This document shows, piece after piece, positions 14,791 to 23,963 of a DNA stretch of 56,236 bases; positions within the stretch are counted from its first letter, which is position 1, and each line of letters begins with the position of its first letter. The notes below the pieces were generated by a model. That model had not been told where the DNA came from. It did no database searches and saw nothing but the letters and a program-made list of their open reading frames with translations. This stretch comes from an uncultured Lachnospiraceae bacterium (lineage in GTDB: Bacteria > Bacillota > Clostridia > Lachnospirales > Lachnospiraceae). The stretch is from the NCBI GenBank assembly GCA_910586725.1, contig CAJUJL010000017.1:1-56236 (forward strand), read 5' to 3'. A program made the position numbers and the translations under genes.

Positions 14791-17258
14791 GCGAATTTTT
14801 TCTTAATGAAACAGATCAGGAGAAATACGAACAGGCTGCCCAGGCTGATGCCCGCTCCGGCTTTTAGCCCTGGCGTCATATAACGCAGCGTAATCTGGTG
14901 TTCTCCTTTTGTCAGAGGTATTTTCATCAGACTGTCCATAAACGTTTTGCATTCCGTTTCTTCCCCATCCACCATTACGCTCCATCCATCTTCTTTTGGT
15001 ATGGAAAGAATCAGATTTCCCTCTTTTGCCGCACGGATCCTGCCTTCGATCCGTGTGCTGCCAAACACATCCGTAACAAATGTCTGCTCATTCATCTTCT
15101 GATAAGCCTGGCGCAGCGCATTCAGATTCAGTTTGTATACGCTTACACGAAAATCGGACACATTGGACGTATTTGTAATCGTTACTTTATTGTCTGCACT
15201 GCACCATCCCAAATCCAAAATATATCTATGATCGCATTTGCTGAATTTCCGGACTCTCTTCTGACTGGAGACCGTAATATTTGTTACGGAGGTATCACGG
15301 TATGTCGCATAAAAATAACCGTCTTCCCTGGCCAAAACTTCTGTTTTATCTTTCCCGACGTCTATCTTGCCGCCAAAAGGAACAAGCAAATCCTCCTGGG
15401 CCCCAAAAGCCCTTGCCATACGGTTTATATTTGCAATGGGCTCACCCTTTGTAATCCGGCATCTCTCCTCAAAATCCAAATCCGCCATAAATCCCAAAGG
15501 CGCCGTATACAGATTTTCGTATATATAATTCCTGCCATCCTGTGCGACAAGCGTCCTTAAAGGACTTTCCTCATAAGGATTATTTGCAATCAGGTACCGG
15601 ACGGACAGCATTGCTGACATCAGAGGCGTAGCCCCGCTGTAGCTGTAGAAATTCTTTCCGCCCTCCATCCCCATATTCCGATAAAACCGGCTGACTCCAA
15701 TATTCATCAGCGACGAAAAAATAGTGGAAGAAGAATATCCGTATATGGCCGCGTCGTTTTTTGTCAGACGTTCCATTTCCTCCACACGGTAAAAAGGCTC
15801 CTCTTCTGTCTTCCCCACCTGCTCTAACAATTCCCCAACCGATTCCCAGTTCTTGGTATAATTGGCACGGCTGGTCACGGAAAATCCGGTTATATCGGCA
15901 TTGATATAAAGCTCCGACACCGCCAGCAAACACAGCATATATGAGACAAAAAACCTTTTTCCACGACTGGATAAGATCCACAAAGTAAGAAGTATGCCGT
16001 ATGCAGCAATGATAATGCCGGTAAGCATAATCGCGCCCTTCGATGCCATGCCGGTATCTTCTGTCAACATGGCCGCCGCCAGAAAGATGACTGAAACAAT
16101 CACGCCGACTGCGACGTCATACCATTTATTCTGCCGCAGAAAGAGAAAGCCTTCATAAGCCATCACCAGCAGGAAAAAGATATACAAAAACGACCATCTT
16201 CCCGGAAGGCTGTCCGGAAAATGAAATCCATGCCAGATAAAGTCTAAAATATTGTTCGAAAAACTGATCCAGAAAAAAACGAGCAATACCATGCGCCTGA
16301 TTTTCTTTTTCCAGGAAACAGACCTGTTTTGCAGATAAAGCGCCAGAAAAAGAATGATTGCGCAGCCACAGTACAGATTTGGCCAGTGCTCCCTTCCCGT
16401 ATAGACGTCCACGTTCAGGCAATGCCTTGACATTACAGATACCAGGTCAAAATACCATTCGATTTGACCTGGAAAAGAAACTCCCGCCGAACCGCTGTAG
16501 CTTAATATAGCGGCTTCCGGAAAAATCAGGACGGCTCCCATTCCCCCGGCCAGCAGGGAATACAATATAAACCTGCCCAGACAAACCGCTTTCTGCCTGA
16601 TTCCGGCAGTTTCTTCAAAAAATAAAAGCACAAACCAGAAAATCAGAAAAAAGCAAATCATAAAGGCGATATAAAAATTTGAAAGAATGGCCGCCGCCAG
16701 CGCAGTCACGTACCATCCGCATTTTCCTTCTTTTACAAGCCGCTCAAGCCCCAGCACGGCAAGCGGCGCAAGCACAAGCCCGTCCAGCCACATAATATTC
16801 CAGCTGTAAGCCGCCATATAGCCGGAAAGCGCATAAAATGCGGCGAATATTACGCCTGCCGCATTCACTTTTTCAAAATGATTCCACAGATACGCGGCAA
16901 AAGACAGTCCGCATAAACCAATTTTCAGCAGAATCAAAACCGTCATAAATTCTATCACATGCGATGAAGGAACAAGCAGCAAAAGCCAGTTCAGAGGACT
17001 TGCCAGATAATACGCAAACAACGATACAAAATCGGATCCCAGCCCAAGCCGAAACGAATACAAAAGACTGTCCCCATGCTTTAATTTGTCCATAAACTCC
17101 GTAAAAAACGGCTCGTACTGGTGATACATGTCAATGTGAAGAATACAATTTTCTCCAAAAGGATATACGCCGTTTTTGATGCAAATGAAAACGGAAATAA
17201 TAAACGGAAGCCCAAATGCGCAAAGATACCATTTCCAATTCGATTTCAGCCGACTCAT
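14787..17258 (-). CDS. YfhO-family polytopic membrane protein
   Basis: An 823-aa protein with about a dozen membrane segments in its first 480 residues and a large outside domain (about 480-790), ending with one more hydrophobic helix. The start HIDMYHQYEPFFTEFMDKL and MWLDGLVLAPLAVLGLERL segments are typical of the YfhO family, GT-C-like proteins linked in Firmicutes to glycosylation of lipoteichoic acid or other cell-surface polymers. It lies 19 bp after an LTA-synthase-like gene, which supports a role in envelope polymer modification. GAAAGGAGACGGGC precedes the ATG. Confidence 0.85.
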   Translation of the reverse strand: MSRLKSNWKWYLCAFGLPFIISVFICIKNGVYPFGENCILHIDMYHQYEPFFTEFMDKLKHGDSLLYSFRLGLGSDFVSLFAYYLASPLNWLLLLVPSSHVIEFMTVLILLKIGLCGLSFAAYLWNHFEKVNAAGVIFAAFYALSGYMAAYSWNIMWLDGLVLAPLAVLGLERLVKEGKCGWYVTALAAAILSNFYIAFMICFFLIFWFVLLFFEETAGIRQKAVCLGRFILYSLLAGGMGAVLIFPEAAILSYSGSAGVSFPGQIEWYFDLVSVMSRHCLNVDVYTGREHWPNLYCGCAIILFLALYLQNRSVSWKKKIRRMVLLVFFWISFSNNILDFIWHGFHFPDSLPGRWSFLYIFFLLVMAYEGFLFLRQNKWYDVAVGVIVSVIFLAAAMLTEDTGMASKGAIMLTGIIIAAYGILLTLWILSSRGKRFFVSYMLCLLAVSELYINADITGFSVTSRANYTKNWESVGELLEQVGKTEEEPFYRVEEMERLTKNDAAIYGYSSSTIFSSLMNIGVSRFYRNMGMEGGKNFYSYSGATPLMSAMLSVRYLIANNPYEESPLRTLVAQDGRNYIYENLYTAPLGFMADLDFEERCRITKGEPIANINRMARAFGAQEDLLVPFGGKIDVGKDKTEVLAREDGYFYATYRDTSVTNITVSSQKRVRKFSKCDHRYILDLGWCSADNKVTITNTSNVSDFRVSVYKLNLNALRQAYQKMNEQTFVTDVFGSTRIEGRIRAAKEGNLILSIPKEDGWSVMVDGEETECKTFMDSLMKIPLTKGEHQITLRYMTPGLKAGAGISLGSLFVFLLICFIKKKFA

Positions 17259-17277
17259 GCCCGTCTCCTTTCAGAAA

Positions 17278-19032
17278 TCAATTCTCTATGTCAAACAACT
17301 GATAATACTGCAGTTTTTTATATTCTTCAAGATCCGCAGCGCTTCCCTTCTTCTCTGTCCGCGCAGCCGAAAAAACAGGATAGCTTTCCTGAAATTTTTT
17401 TAAATAATTCCAATAAGCGGGCAGTGGAAGCCCTGCCGCCTCCAATACCTTTCCCGCCAGATAATTCACGCTCATATCCAGATTGTTTTCGGTTTCCATG
17501 TCATAATTTGTCCAGATCAGATACGGCACCTGATACCGAAGATACGTATCCTCTTCAGACAGAGTGCGGCAGCTTTTCCCGTTTAACCGTAAAATCGGTT
17601 CCGCTACCACGTCGTTTGGCTGATGGTCTCCAAAAAACACAATGACCGCAGGCTCCTTCTCTTTTGAGAAATAAGAAATCAGATCCATAAGAGAATCATC
17701 TGTTTTTTGCAGTAAAGACAAGTAAGAAGAAAGCGAGTAAGATTCTGCGCCTTTTACCGTAATATGCGGCGTAAAATTATCATAGACGTCCGCATAGGAA
17801 CCGTGGTTCTGCATCGTGACCTGGAAGAGAAACAGCGGTTTTCCCGGTTCCTTCTTTTCGTAGGTATCCTTGATTTTGTCTACGCAGGACTGGTCGCTGA
17901 CATACTGCCTGACATAGGTTCTGTTCCGGAAGCCGTCCAGAAACACCATATGCGAAAAGCCAAGCAGCGGATACACACTGTCTCTGTCCCAGCCCGAGGC
18001 ATAATACGGATGCATTGCATGCGTCTCATAGCCAAGGCTCTGCAGATAAGCTGGCAGCGCCGGTATTTCACTGTGAATATACTGCTGATAGGGAATGCTT
18101 CCCTGCGGCAGAAACGCCATTGTATTGCCTGTCAGAAATTCAAATTCCGTATTTGCCGTATTCCCGCCGCAGACAGATACATGCAAATAGCCTGTTACCG
18201 TGTTTTTTTCACCATAAAAAATGCTGTGGAAATACGGCATATAATCTTCACTTGGTTCAAATTCGCCCAATACGCCAAGATCGGAAAACGCTTCATCCAT
18301 CACAACAATAATGTTGGGCTTTTTGCCCATAGTCTGATTTTCTTTTGATTCGTTTTCTTTTGGTTCATTTTCTTCCAATATTTGCCGCGCTTTTTGCCTG
18401 TCGTAGTCCGCCGGTTTTTCAATGGCCATAAAAGGCATTTCCATAACCATAGTCAGCACAAACCCGTTTGACTGCCACAGATACACCGGCGTAAACAGCT
18501 TATTGTACATTCTGTGCCTGTTCTGAAAATCCTCATTCTGCAGAATTCCCGCAAAAGACGTTAACCCCACGGTAAGCAGGAGCGCCCCCAAAACGCCAAA
18601 CTGCCATTTCAGGTTTTTAAAATCCCATTTGCAAAACCCCTCCAGACAGAGTACGGCGGCAAACGCCAAAACCACCGCCACTACCCTGCCTTCGGGCACA
18701 AAATTATAATTATCCGCCACGCTTGCCGCCGTGCCAATCGAAAAAATATCCCATGGAACAAGCGGAAGAGAACGAAATGTGTATACATAGTAATTGACCA
18801 GTCCAATCACCATCACACAAAGCCCCTGCGCACGAAGCGCCCATTTTACGCTCCGGAACAAAAGGGCCAGGATAACGGCCGACAGTTCAAATAACAGGAT
18901 ATTGCATAACTGCGACCATGGCCTTACCGTTGTGAATCCATTGTGGGTATACGCTTCCAGCAAATAAAAATGAACCGCCGGGAAGCATAGCAGCCCGCAT
19001 ATCGTTATAATTTTCTCTGCTTTTTTATTCAT
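17278..19032 (-). CDS. LTA synthase-like sulfatase-family phosphoglycerol transferase
   Basis: A 584-aa membrane enzyme with five or six N-terminal membrane segments and an extracellular sulfatase-fold domain from about residue 235. Catalytic features are visible: VVMDEAFSDL (metal site), NTEFEFLTGNT with the nucleophilic Thr, MHPYYASGWDRDSVYPLLGF, VTMQNHGSY and FFGDHQP. It should transfer glycerol phosphate or a similar group to a lipid- or wall-linked glycan. It is shorter than classical LtaS. It lies 3 bp after the transglutaminase gene and before the YfhO-like gene in what looks like one envelope operon. Confidence 0.88.
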   Translation of the reverse strand: MNKKAEKIITICGLLCFPAVHFYLLEAYTHNGFTTVRPWSQLCNILLFELSAVILALLFRSVKWALRAQGLCVMVIGLVNYYVYTFRSLPLVPWDIFSIGTAASVADNYNFVPEGRVVAVVLAFAAVLCLEGFCKWDFKNLKWQFGVLGALLLTVGLTSFAGILQNEDFQNRHRMYNKLFTPVYLWQSNGFVLTMVMEMPFMAIEKPADYDRQKARQILEENEPKENESKENQTMGKKPNIIVVMDEAFSDLGVLGEFEPSEDYMPYFHSIFYGEKNTVTGYLHVSVCGGNTANTEFEFLTGNTMAFLPQGSIPYQQYIHSEIPALPAYLQSLGYETHAMHPYYASGWDRDSVYPLLGFSHMVFLDGFRNRTYVRQYVSDQSCVDKIKDTYEKKEPGKPLFLFQVTMQNHGSYADVYDNFTPHITVKGAESYSLSSYLSLLQKTDDSLMDLISYFSKEKEPAVIVFFGDHQPNDVVAEPILRLNGKSCRTLSEEDTYLRYQVPYLIWTNYDMETENNLDMSVNYLAGKVLEAAGLPLPAYWNYLKKFQESYPVFSAARTEKKGSAADLEEYKKLQYYQLFDIEN

Positions 19033-19035
19033 AGT

Positions 19036-21084
19036 TTATTTTTTTATTTTGACGGATTTGGTTTTACTCCATGCCGCATACTTTTTCTTGCCGGATACGG
19101 ACTCCTTCTGGTACATACGCACCTGCACATAATATGTCTTGCCTTTTTTGAGTTTTTTTATGATGCAGGTATTCTCCGTTACGTCCTTCTTTTTGGATGA
19201 TTTCATATTTTGATGCGTGGAATACCGGATCTGAAAGCCAGTTGCCACATTTAATTTCTTAATTTTGATGCGCATCGACTTAGCCGCATGATTCTTCACG
19301 GAAGAAAGGACGGCTTTTTTCTTGCTATTGATCTTCGCCCAGCGCGCATAATAAACCGCATCTGCCGTAACTGCCGTAGAGTCGCTGATTTTCTTCCCGC
19401 CGGATTTTTGAGTATACCATCCGAGAAACGCGTATCCTTTTCTTTTTACACCGGGCAGCTTCCCTACCCCTGCGCCGTACATATATCCCGCGTTTGAAAT
19501 GCTCTTTGTACTTTTGGAACCGATATAACCTCCATTTGCACGAAACGTCACCTTATAATTGGGCGTTATTGTCGCCGAGGTAATCGTGCTGTCAAAATAT
19601 CCGCTCCGGACTGAAATCGCTTTCACCATAGTCGTTCCTGACAAGGAAAACGGCCCCGTATACTTCCATGCTTTTGTAAATGCAGCCGAAGGATTCGATC
19701 CGTCCGTTGTATAATAAACAGATACTCCCGGCGGCGCCGTTATTGTTACCACGCTGCCCGGACAGGAAATCGCGGGCGCGCCAACAGCCGCGACAGGCGT
19801 ATGTATTGTCCCAATATTCGTCTTGGTTGCTCCGGAATCATAAATCAGCTCCGGCAGACACCCGTTCCAGATTTCTTCTGTCGTATGGGACAGCACATTT
19901 TTTCTGTCATCGTTCATATAGGTCTGGTAACTTCTGTTAAAATATTCATAAGTTGCCGTTATATCCTGAACTCCTTCCCGAGCGTCGTTCCATGTCAGAT
20001 CCGTGTAGTACCATGTATTGTCCACACAGACGATATTCCATTCATGATCTGAGCTGGTAACGGATACACAGTCAATGCCGACCGCATTGCAAAACAGCGT
20101 CATCGCTTTGGAATATCCCGCGCACACGGTTGTATCGGTGCACAATACACTGTATGCCGTCTGGTTGTATTTATTTTGATTCACATTTTCAAAATTGGGA
20201 TCATAATATACTTTATCGCAAATTAAATCATGGATTTTCTTTTCTTTCATCAGATTTGACGGCTCGGCCAAAATCTGCGGCATCCATTGATCGATCTGTG
20301 CCTGTACGCTCTGCGTCGCCGCCTTCCTTATATTTCCGTCCGCAAACGATTCGTTAATCGTCAAAAATGCAAATCCGCCGTTTCCCGATCCCGTCGCACC
20401 GGAAAGCATCGCCTGTAAGAAATAATATTGTGGATTTGAAACAATAAACATACGCATGACTCTCAATGCTTCGCTTCTGTTCATATTGGCATAGCTTACC
20501 ATCTTCGTATTATAGTAATAAAAATCCAGTCCCTTTTCCAGATCCTGATAGTGATCTTTGTCTCTTAATGTTTCCGTCCCTACCAGGTATTCATAACACA
20601 TCTGATCCAGCTTATCCCACAAAATCCTCTGGTTTGGCCCCAACAAATTGTAATAATAGTTTGAGGAATAAGAATCCCACACATGCCGGTATACCGCGGA
20701 ACGTTTATAATCGGCCCAATCTGACGACGGTTCATAAACTTCCGGCAGTTCATCCGGCCCGGGCTCTAAACATATCATCGGACGATAACCCGTCCGGCTG
20801 GTTCTGTCATCTTCTGCGCGGTCTTTATTCACATTCGGCGCTTCCTCTTCCGATTGTTTTTGCGCATAAGCCTCTGACGCGGACGTCTCTTCTGCCCACA
20901 CTTTTGTCTCTGCTCCACGAATTCCTGCGGCATCCATCTCTTCCGTCTGAATTTCTTCCGTATACGACGCTTCTGCCTGGATTCCTCCCACACGGATTTC
21001 CTCTGCCCGGATTCCTTCCGCGAAAATTCCGGCCGCCATGGTACACGACAATAAAAATGCTATCCATTGTTTTTTCATCTTCAT
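19036..21084 (-). CDS. Secreted transglutaminase-like surface protein with Ig-like repeat domains
   Basis: A 682-aa exported protein. The start at 21084 is chosen because GGGAGGTCAGGA precedes it and it overlaps the upstream stop codon by 4 bp. It has a signal peptide (KKQWIAFLLSCTMAAGIFA) and a long acidic low-complexity linker. The transglutaminase core carries Cys in TTVCAGYSKA, His in SSDHEWN and Asp in YYTDLTWND. Then follow a chitobiase-C-like domain (VYYTTDGSNPSAAF), a bacterial repeat of the Listeria-Bacteroides type (FLGWYTQKSGGKKI) and a basic fibronectin-like end. There is no LPXTG anchor; the lysine-rich tail may bind wall polymers. It may crosslink or cleave surface proteins. Confidence 0.85.
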   Translation of the reverse strand: MKMKKQWIAFLLSCTMAAGIFAEGIRAEEIRVGGIQAEASYTEEIQTEEMDAAGIRGAETKVWAEETSASEAYAQKQSEEEAPNVNKDRAEDDRTSRTGYRPMICLEPGPDELPEVYEPSSDWADYKRSAVYRHVWDSYSSNYYYNLLGPNQRILWDKLDQMCYEYLVGTETLRDKDHYQDLEKGLDFYYYNTKMVSYANMNRSEALRVMRMFIVSNPQYYFLQAMLSGATGSGNGGFAFLTINESFADGNIRKAATQSVQAQIDQWMPQILAEPSNLMKEKKIHDLICDKVYYDPNFENVNQNKYNQTAYSVLCTDTTVCAGYSKAMTLFCNAVGIDCVSVTSSDHEWNIVCVDNTWYYTDLTWNDAREGVQDITATYEYFNRSYQTYMNDDRKNVLSHTTEEIWNGCLPELIYDSGATKTNIGTIHTPVAAVGAPAISCPGSVVTITAPPGVSVYYTTDGSNPSAAFTKAWKYTGPFSLSGTTMVKAISVRSGYFDSTITSATITPNYKVTFRANGGYIGSKSTKSISNAGYMYGAGVGKLPGVKRKGYAFLGWYTQKSGGKKISDSTAVTADAVYYARWAKINSKKKAVLSSVKNHAAKSMRIKIKKLNVATGFQIRYSTHQNMKSSKKKDVTENTCIIKKLKKGKTYYVQVRMYQKESVSGKKKYAAWSKTKSVKIKK

Positions 21085-21650
21085 TCCTGACCTCCCTGTC
21101 TCTCCTGCAAACAGTCCCAAGACGCTACGATTACCGTAGTTTTGTTTTCTTTTAGCATCTGCAATACCGCTCCCAACGCAAAATCGGAGGAAAAATCACC
21201 GAACAGGCGTAACCGGCAGCACAACTGCTCATTTTCTTCTTTTACCGTAAACTCTTTGATCTCAAGGCCTGCCATCTGTGCCGCATGCAAAAATACAACG
21301 GGCTGTCCATCCGATGCGCCGCAGCAAAACGAAATTTCTGCCGTGCCTTCTCCAGCCGGAAGGTCTGCCAGCTCTTTTGCCTGTTTTGCCATCATAAAAT
21401 ACTGATAGTTCCTGCTGATTTCCATCATCTGCCGGAAAAAAGCCCTGCTCTGCACAAGATACTTCGAATCACCCATCGTTCTGGCCTCAATAATTTGCCG
21501 CTCCCGCACGGGCGCGTAAACAGCCGCTCCCGTACGCATCTTTGTTTCCGCCACCTGGCGCGCCAAATCCATTCGCTTCCCAAACAACTGCTTCATCTGT
21601 TCGTCAATCTGATCAATTTCCTGTCTGATCTTATCTAAATCCATATCCAT
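21081..21650 (-). CDS. Chorismate mutase, AroQ type, with unassigned C-terminal domain
   Basis: A 189-aa protein. Residues 1-85 form an AroQ helical chorismate mutase: LDKIRQEIDQIDEQMKQLFG, then KRMDLARQVAETK and PVRERQI carry the expected Arg, Lys and Glu positions. It converts chorismate to prephenate in aromatic amino acid synthesis. The remaining 100 residues resemble neither prephenate dehydratase nor a clear ACT domain, though the strand pattern would suit an ACT-like regulatory fold. It overlaps the transglutaminase gene by 4 bp (ATGA), which suggests translational coupling even though the pathways are unrelated. Confidence 0.82.
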   Translation of the reverse strand: MDMDLDKIRQEIDQIDEQMKQLFGKRMDLARQVAETKMRTGAAVYAPVRERQIIEARTMGDSKYLVQSRAFFRQMMEISRNYQYFMMAKQAKELADLPAGEGTAEISFCCGASDGQPVVFLHAAQMAGLEIKEFTVKEENEQLCCRLRLFGDFSSDFALGAVLQMLKENKTTVIVASWDCLQERQGGQE

Positions 21651-21655
21651 CCCCT

Positions 21656-22249
21656 CTACAGCGCATATCGATTTTTTACTTCTTCATAATCTCCCCGAAA
21701 AACCATTCCCTGCATTCCCGCCTGTCTGGCTCCCGCCACATTTTCTTCAGTATCATCCAAAAACAGGCATTCTTCCGGGGATAAACGGTATTTTTCCATA
21801 AGATGCCGATAAATTCTGACGTCCGGCTTCACCATGTGCACATCGGACGAAATGACAATTCCGTCAAAATAATCAAACGGTGAAAAAATGGGAAAATATT
21901 CATAAAATTCATCGCTGGCATTCGACAACACATACAATCCGCATCCCTTTTTTCTGGCATATTCGCAAAATGCCAATGCGCCCCGCACAGGCTCAATGCA
22001 AACCCGCCACTCGTATACGCATCGTTTGAGAGCCGCGTGCATATGCAGCGGTATACGCGCTTTCACCCTTTCATACTTCATATCATTCGTAATTGTCCCA
22101 AGGTCGCCCTCCACCCATTCGGGACCTTCAAACAATTCTTTCCGAATGACGGACCGTTCTTCTTCCGTTGCGCAAAACATCTGCAGCGGAACTTCCGGGT
22201 CATAACGCAGCAGCACATTCCCCATATCAAATACGATATTTTTTATCAT
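21656..22249 (-). CDS. HAD-superfamily hydrolase (IA family)
   Basis: A 197-aa phosphatase-like protein. HAD motifs are clear: VFDMGNVLL (motif 1, with DxG replacing DxD, common in this subfamily), VLSNAS (motif 2), VKPD (motif 3) and LFLDDTEENV (motif 4). The cap domain is helical and resembles YihX-type phosphatases acting on sugar phosphates. It is five bases upstream of the chorismate mutase gene, with AAGGAAGG ahead of its ATG. Substrate not predictable. Confidence 0.87.
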   Translation of the reverse strand: MIKNIVFDMGNVLLRYDPEVPLQMFCATEEERSVIRKELFEGPEWVEGDLGTITNDMKYERVKARIPLHMHAALKRCVYEWRVCIEPVRGALAFCEYARKKGCGLYVLSNASDEFYEYFPIFSPFDYFDGIVISSDVHMVKPDVRIYRHLMEKYRLSPEECLFLDDTEENVAGARQAGMQGMVFRGDYEEVKNRYAL

Positions 22250-22316
22250 ATGGCCTTCCTTTCTGACATCCGCACATTTCAGGTTTTTCCGTGCAAATTA
22301 TCATTTGCGCTTATTC

Positions 22317-23774
22317 TTACTTTAACGGCGGCACCGGAGGACGAAGGGGATCTATGATTTCCGCCGCGTCAAACAAATCCGAAATATTGTCTTCCATTCC
22401 GGCGGCATTGCGGTAAATCCTGTATCCGTCCAGATTTCTGCGCCCCTGGCGCAGATAATCCCTTCCAAACCACGTTCTGTACAAATTGGAATCCACGTTG
22501 CAGAAAATACGATACCCCTGCTCCCTAAGATACTTGTATTTCCCATCCGATAACGGATATTCGCCCCAGTCTCCAAGATCCTGACCGTGCGCAAAAATAA
22601 TCGTATCAACGGGCCCAACCAGCGGCTCGACATTTTCCCGCCACCTCTGCGTATCCCATTGCAGACGTCCCAGGCTGCTGTCGCTGATTTTAATATGCCC
22701 CCAGGTATGGCTGGCGAATTCCCATCCGTCCTCTTTCATCGCTTCCGCTACTTTTTTTGCTTCGGCACGCTCCCGTTCCAGATCAAAATCCGGATGTTCC
22801 TTCAGCCAGATTTTCTTATCCTCATTCAGATCACTGCTTCCGGATACATAGCTGCTATCCGTCCGGTATCCCAAAATTCCATTATATCCGGTAAGGGCAA
22901 TGATTCCCTTTGCTCCCCGGTAAGAAGCATCCGGATGCTCTTCGATGAAATCATCCAGAAGCGGCACAACGTCATACGCTCCGGTTACGCGTGTTCCATC
23001 TTCCTGTATATATTCACAAACCGGTTTTCCCTCTTCATCCAAAACAATTTTAGACGCAAATCCGTAGTTATCATAACAATGATAATAACTTAAGTCATCC
23101 TGGGACAGCACATAGGCCCTCTTCCCGGGAGGAAGCATAATTTCAGCAGGTGAAAATACGAAATTGCCGTTTTCATCCGTTGAAACGTCGACCAGATCAT
23201 GTATGCTTACAATAACGTATCCTCTGTCGTACATTTCCTGCGTGATTTTCTGAAATTCGCTGATCGTCGTCATCCACTGATTGTTCCCCACAGCCTGAAA
23301 GTCCTTCTCCTGGTTTGCAAAAGCCCTGGCGGGATCTACGACCAGAGAATGATAAAACACATGCGTAACATCGTCCATATTTACCGGCACGCAGTCTGCC
23401 CTGGCAGATTCACAGGCGCTTATCTTCTCCTGAAGCTCTGCGTCCGCTTCGTATCCTTCCCATGTTTGAATCAGTCCAATCGCCCCTTCATAATCATAGG
23501 AGGACGCCAGTCGGTCCGCCTGTGTGATAAGCTCCTGTCTGCGCCGTTTCTCCTCTTCCTCTTCCGGACTTTCCGTATTTACAGGTTCTTCCTCAAAAAC
23601 AACATCCGTTTCTGCTTCTATCTCCATTTCTTCCGTATTTAACTGTATCGATTCACTGTCTGATCCGAAGAAATAGTAAATCAGCGCAATCCCAACGCAT
23701 CCCATAAAAACGCCGCAAAAAACTGTTTTTATCCATTTTTTTAATTTTGCTCTTTTTTGATTCTGCTTCCTCAT
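22317..23774 (-). CDS. Membrane-anchored polysaccharide deacetylase-like protein
   Basis: A protein of 485 residues from the ATG at 23774, which has GGAAGTG upstream; in-frame starts at 23816 and 23822 (GTG) would add up to 16 residues without a ribosome site. One membrane segment (KTVFCGVFMGCVGIALIYYF) is followed by an acidic Glu-rich linker and an NodB-like fold. The metal motif reads VLSQDDLSYY, and HTWGH is the usual HxxxH-like second motif; IIFAHGQDLGDWG replaces the RFPYG stretch. The family deacetylates GlcNAc in peptidoglycan or other polymers; the changes leave activity uncertain. Confidence 0.78.
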   Translation of the reverse strand: MRKQNQKRAKLKKWIKTVFCGVFMGCVGIALIYYFFGSDSESIQLNTEEMEIEAETDVVFEEEPVNTESPEEEEEKRRRQELITQADRLASSYDYEGAIGLIQTWEGYEADAELQEKISACESARADCVPVNMDDVTHVFYHSLVVDPARAFANQEKDFQAVGNNQWMTTISEFQKITQEMYDRGYVIVSIHDLVDVSTDENGNFVFSPAEIMLPPGKRAYVLSQDDLSYYHCYDNYGFASKIVLDEEGKPVCEYIQEDGTRVTGAYDVVPLLDDFIEEHPDASYRGAKGIIALTGYNGILGYRTDSSYVSGSSDLNEDKKIWLKEHPDFDLERERAEAKKVAEAMKEDGWEFASHTWGHIKISDSSLGRLQWDTQRWRENVEPLVGPVDTIIFAHGQDLGDWGEYPLSDGKYKYLREQGYRIFCNVDSNLYRTWFGRDYLRQGRRNLDGYRIYRNAAGMEDNISDLFDAAEIIDPLRPPVPPLK

Positions 23775-23883
23775 ATTTGTATTCACTTCCAATTTATCTG
23801 TCTGTTCTTCCATCATGCACACATAAATTCACGTTTTACAAATACAATCTGCTGCCACATAAATAATCTGCGCTGATCTATTT

Positions 23884-23912
23884 ATATTACCACGATTCGG
23901 TCAAAATAACAA
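23884..23912 (-). promoter_or_regulatory. Promoter of the deacetylase and downstream genes
   Basis: TTGTTA, 17 bp, TAATAT on the minus strand, about 110 bp before the deacetylase start. No other promoter is obvious until the end of the envelope gene chain. Confidence 0.5.
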
Positions 23913-23963
23913 TTGGTCTGAAACATTTAAAACAGTAAAATAGAAACAAATACGGTCACTGAC

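Noticed and set aside
14898..15560. 220-aa plus-strand frame, and similar long frames at 8599-9189 and 20466-21155
   Set aside because: They lie antisense inside well-supported genes, without ribosome sites or protein-like composition.
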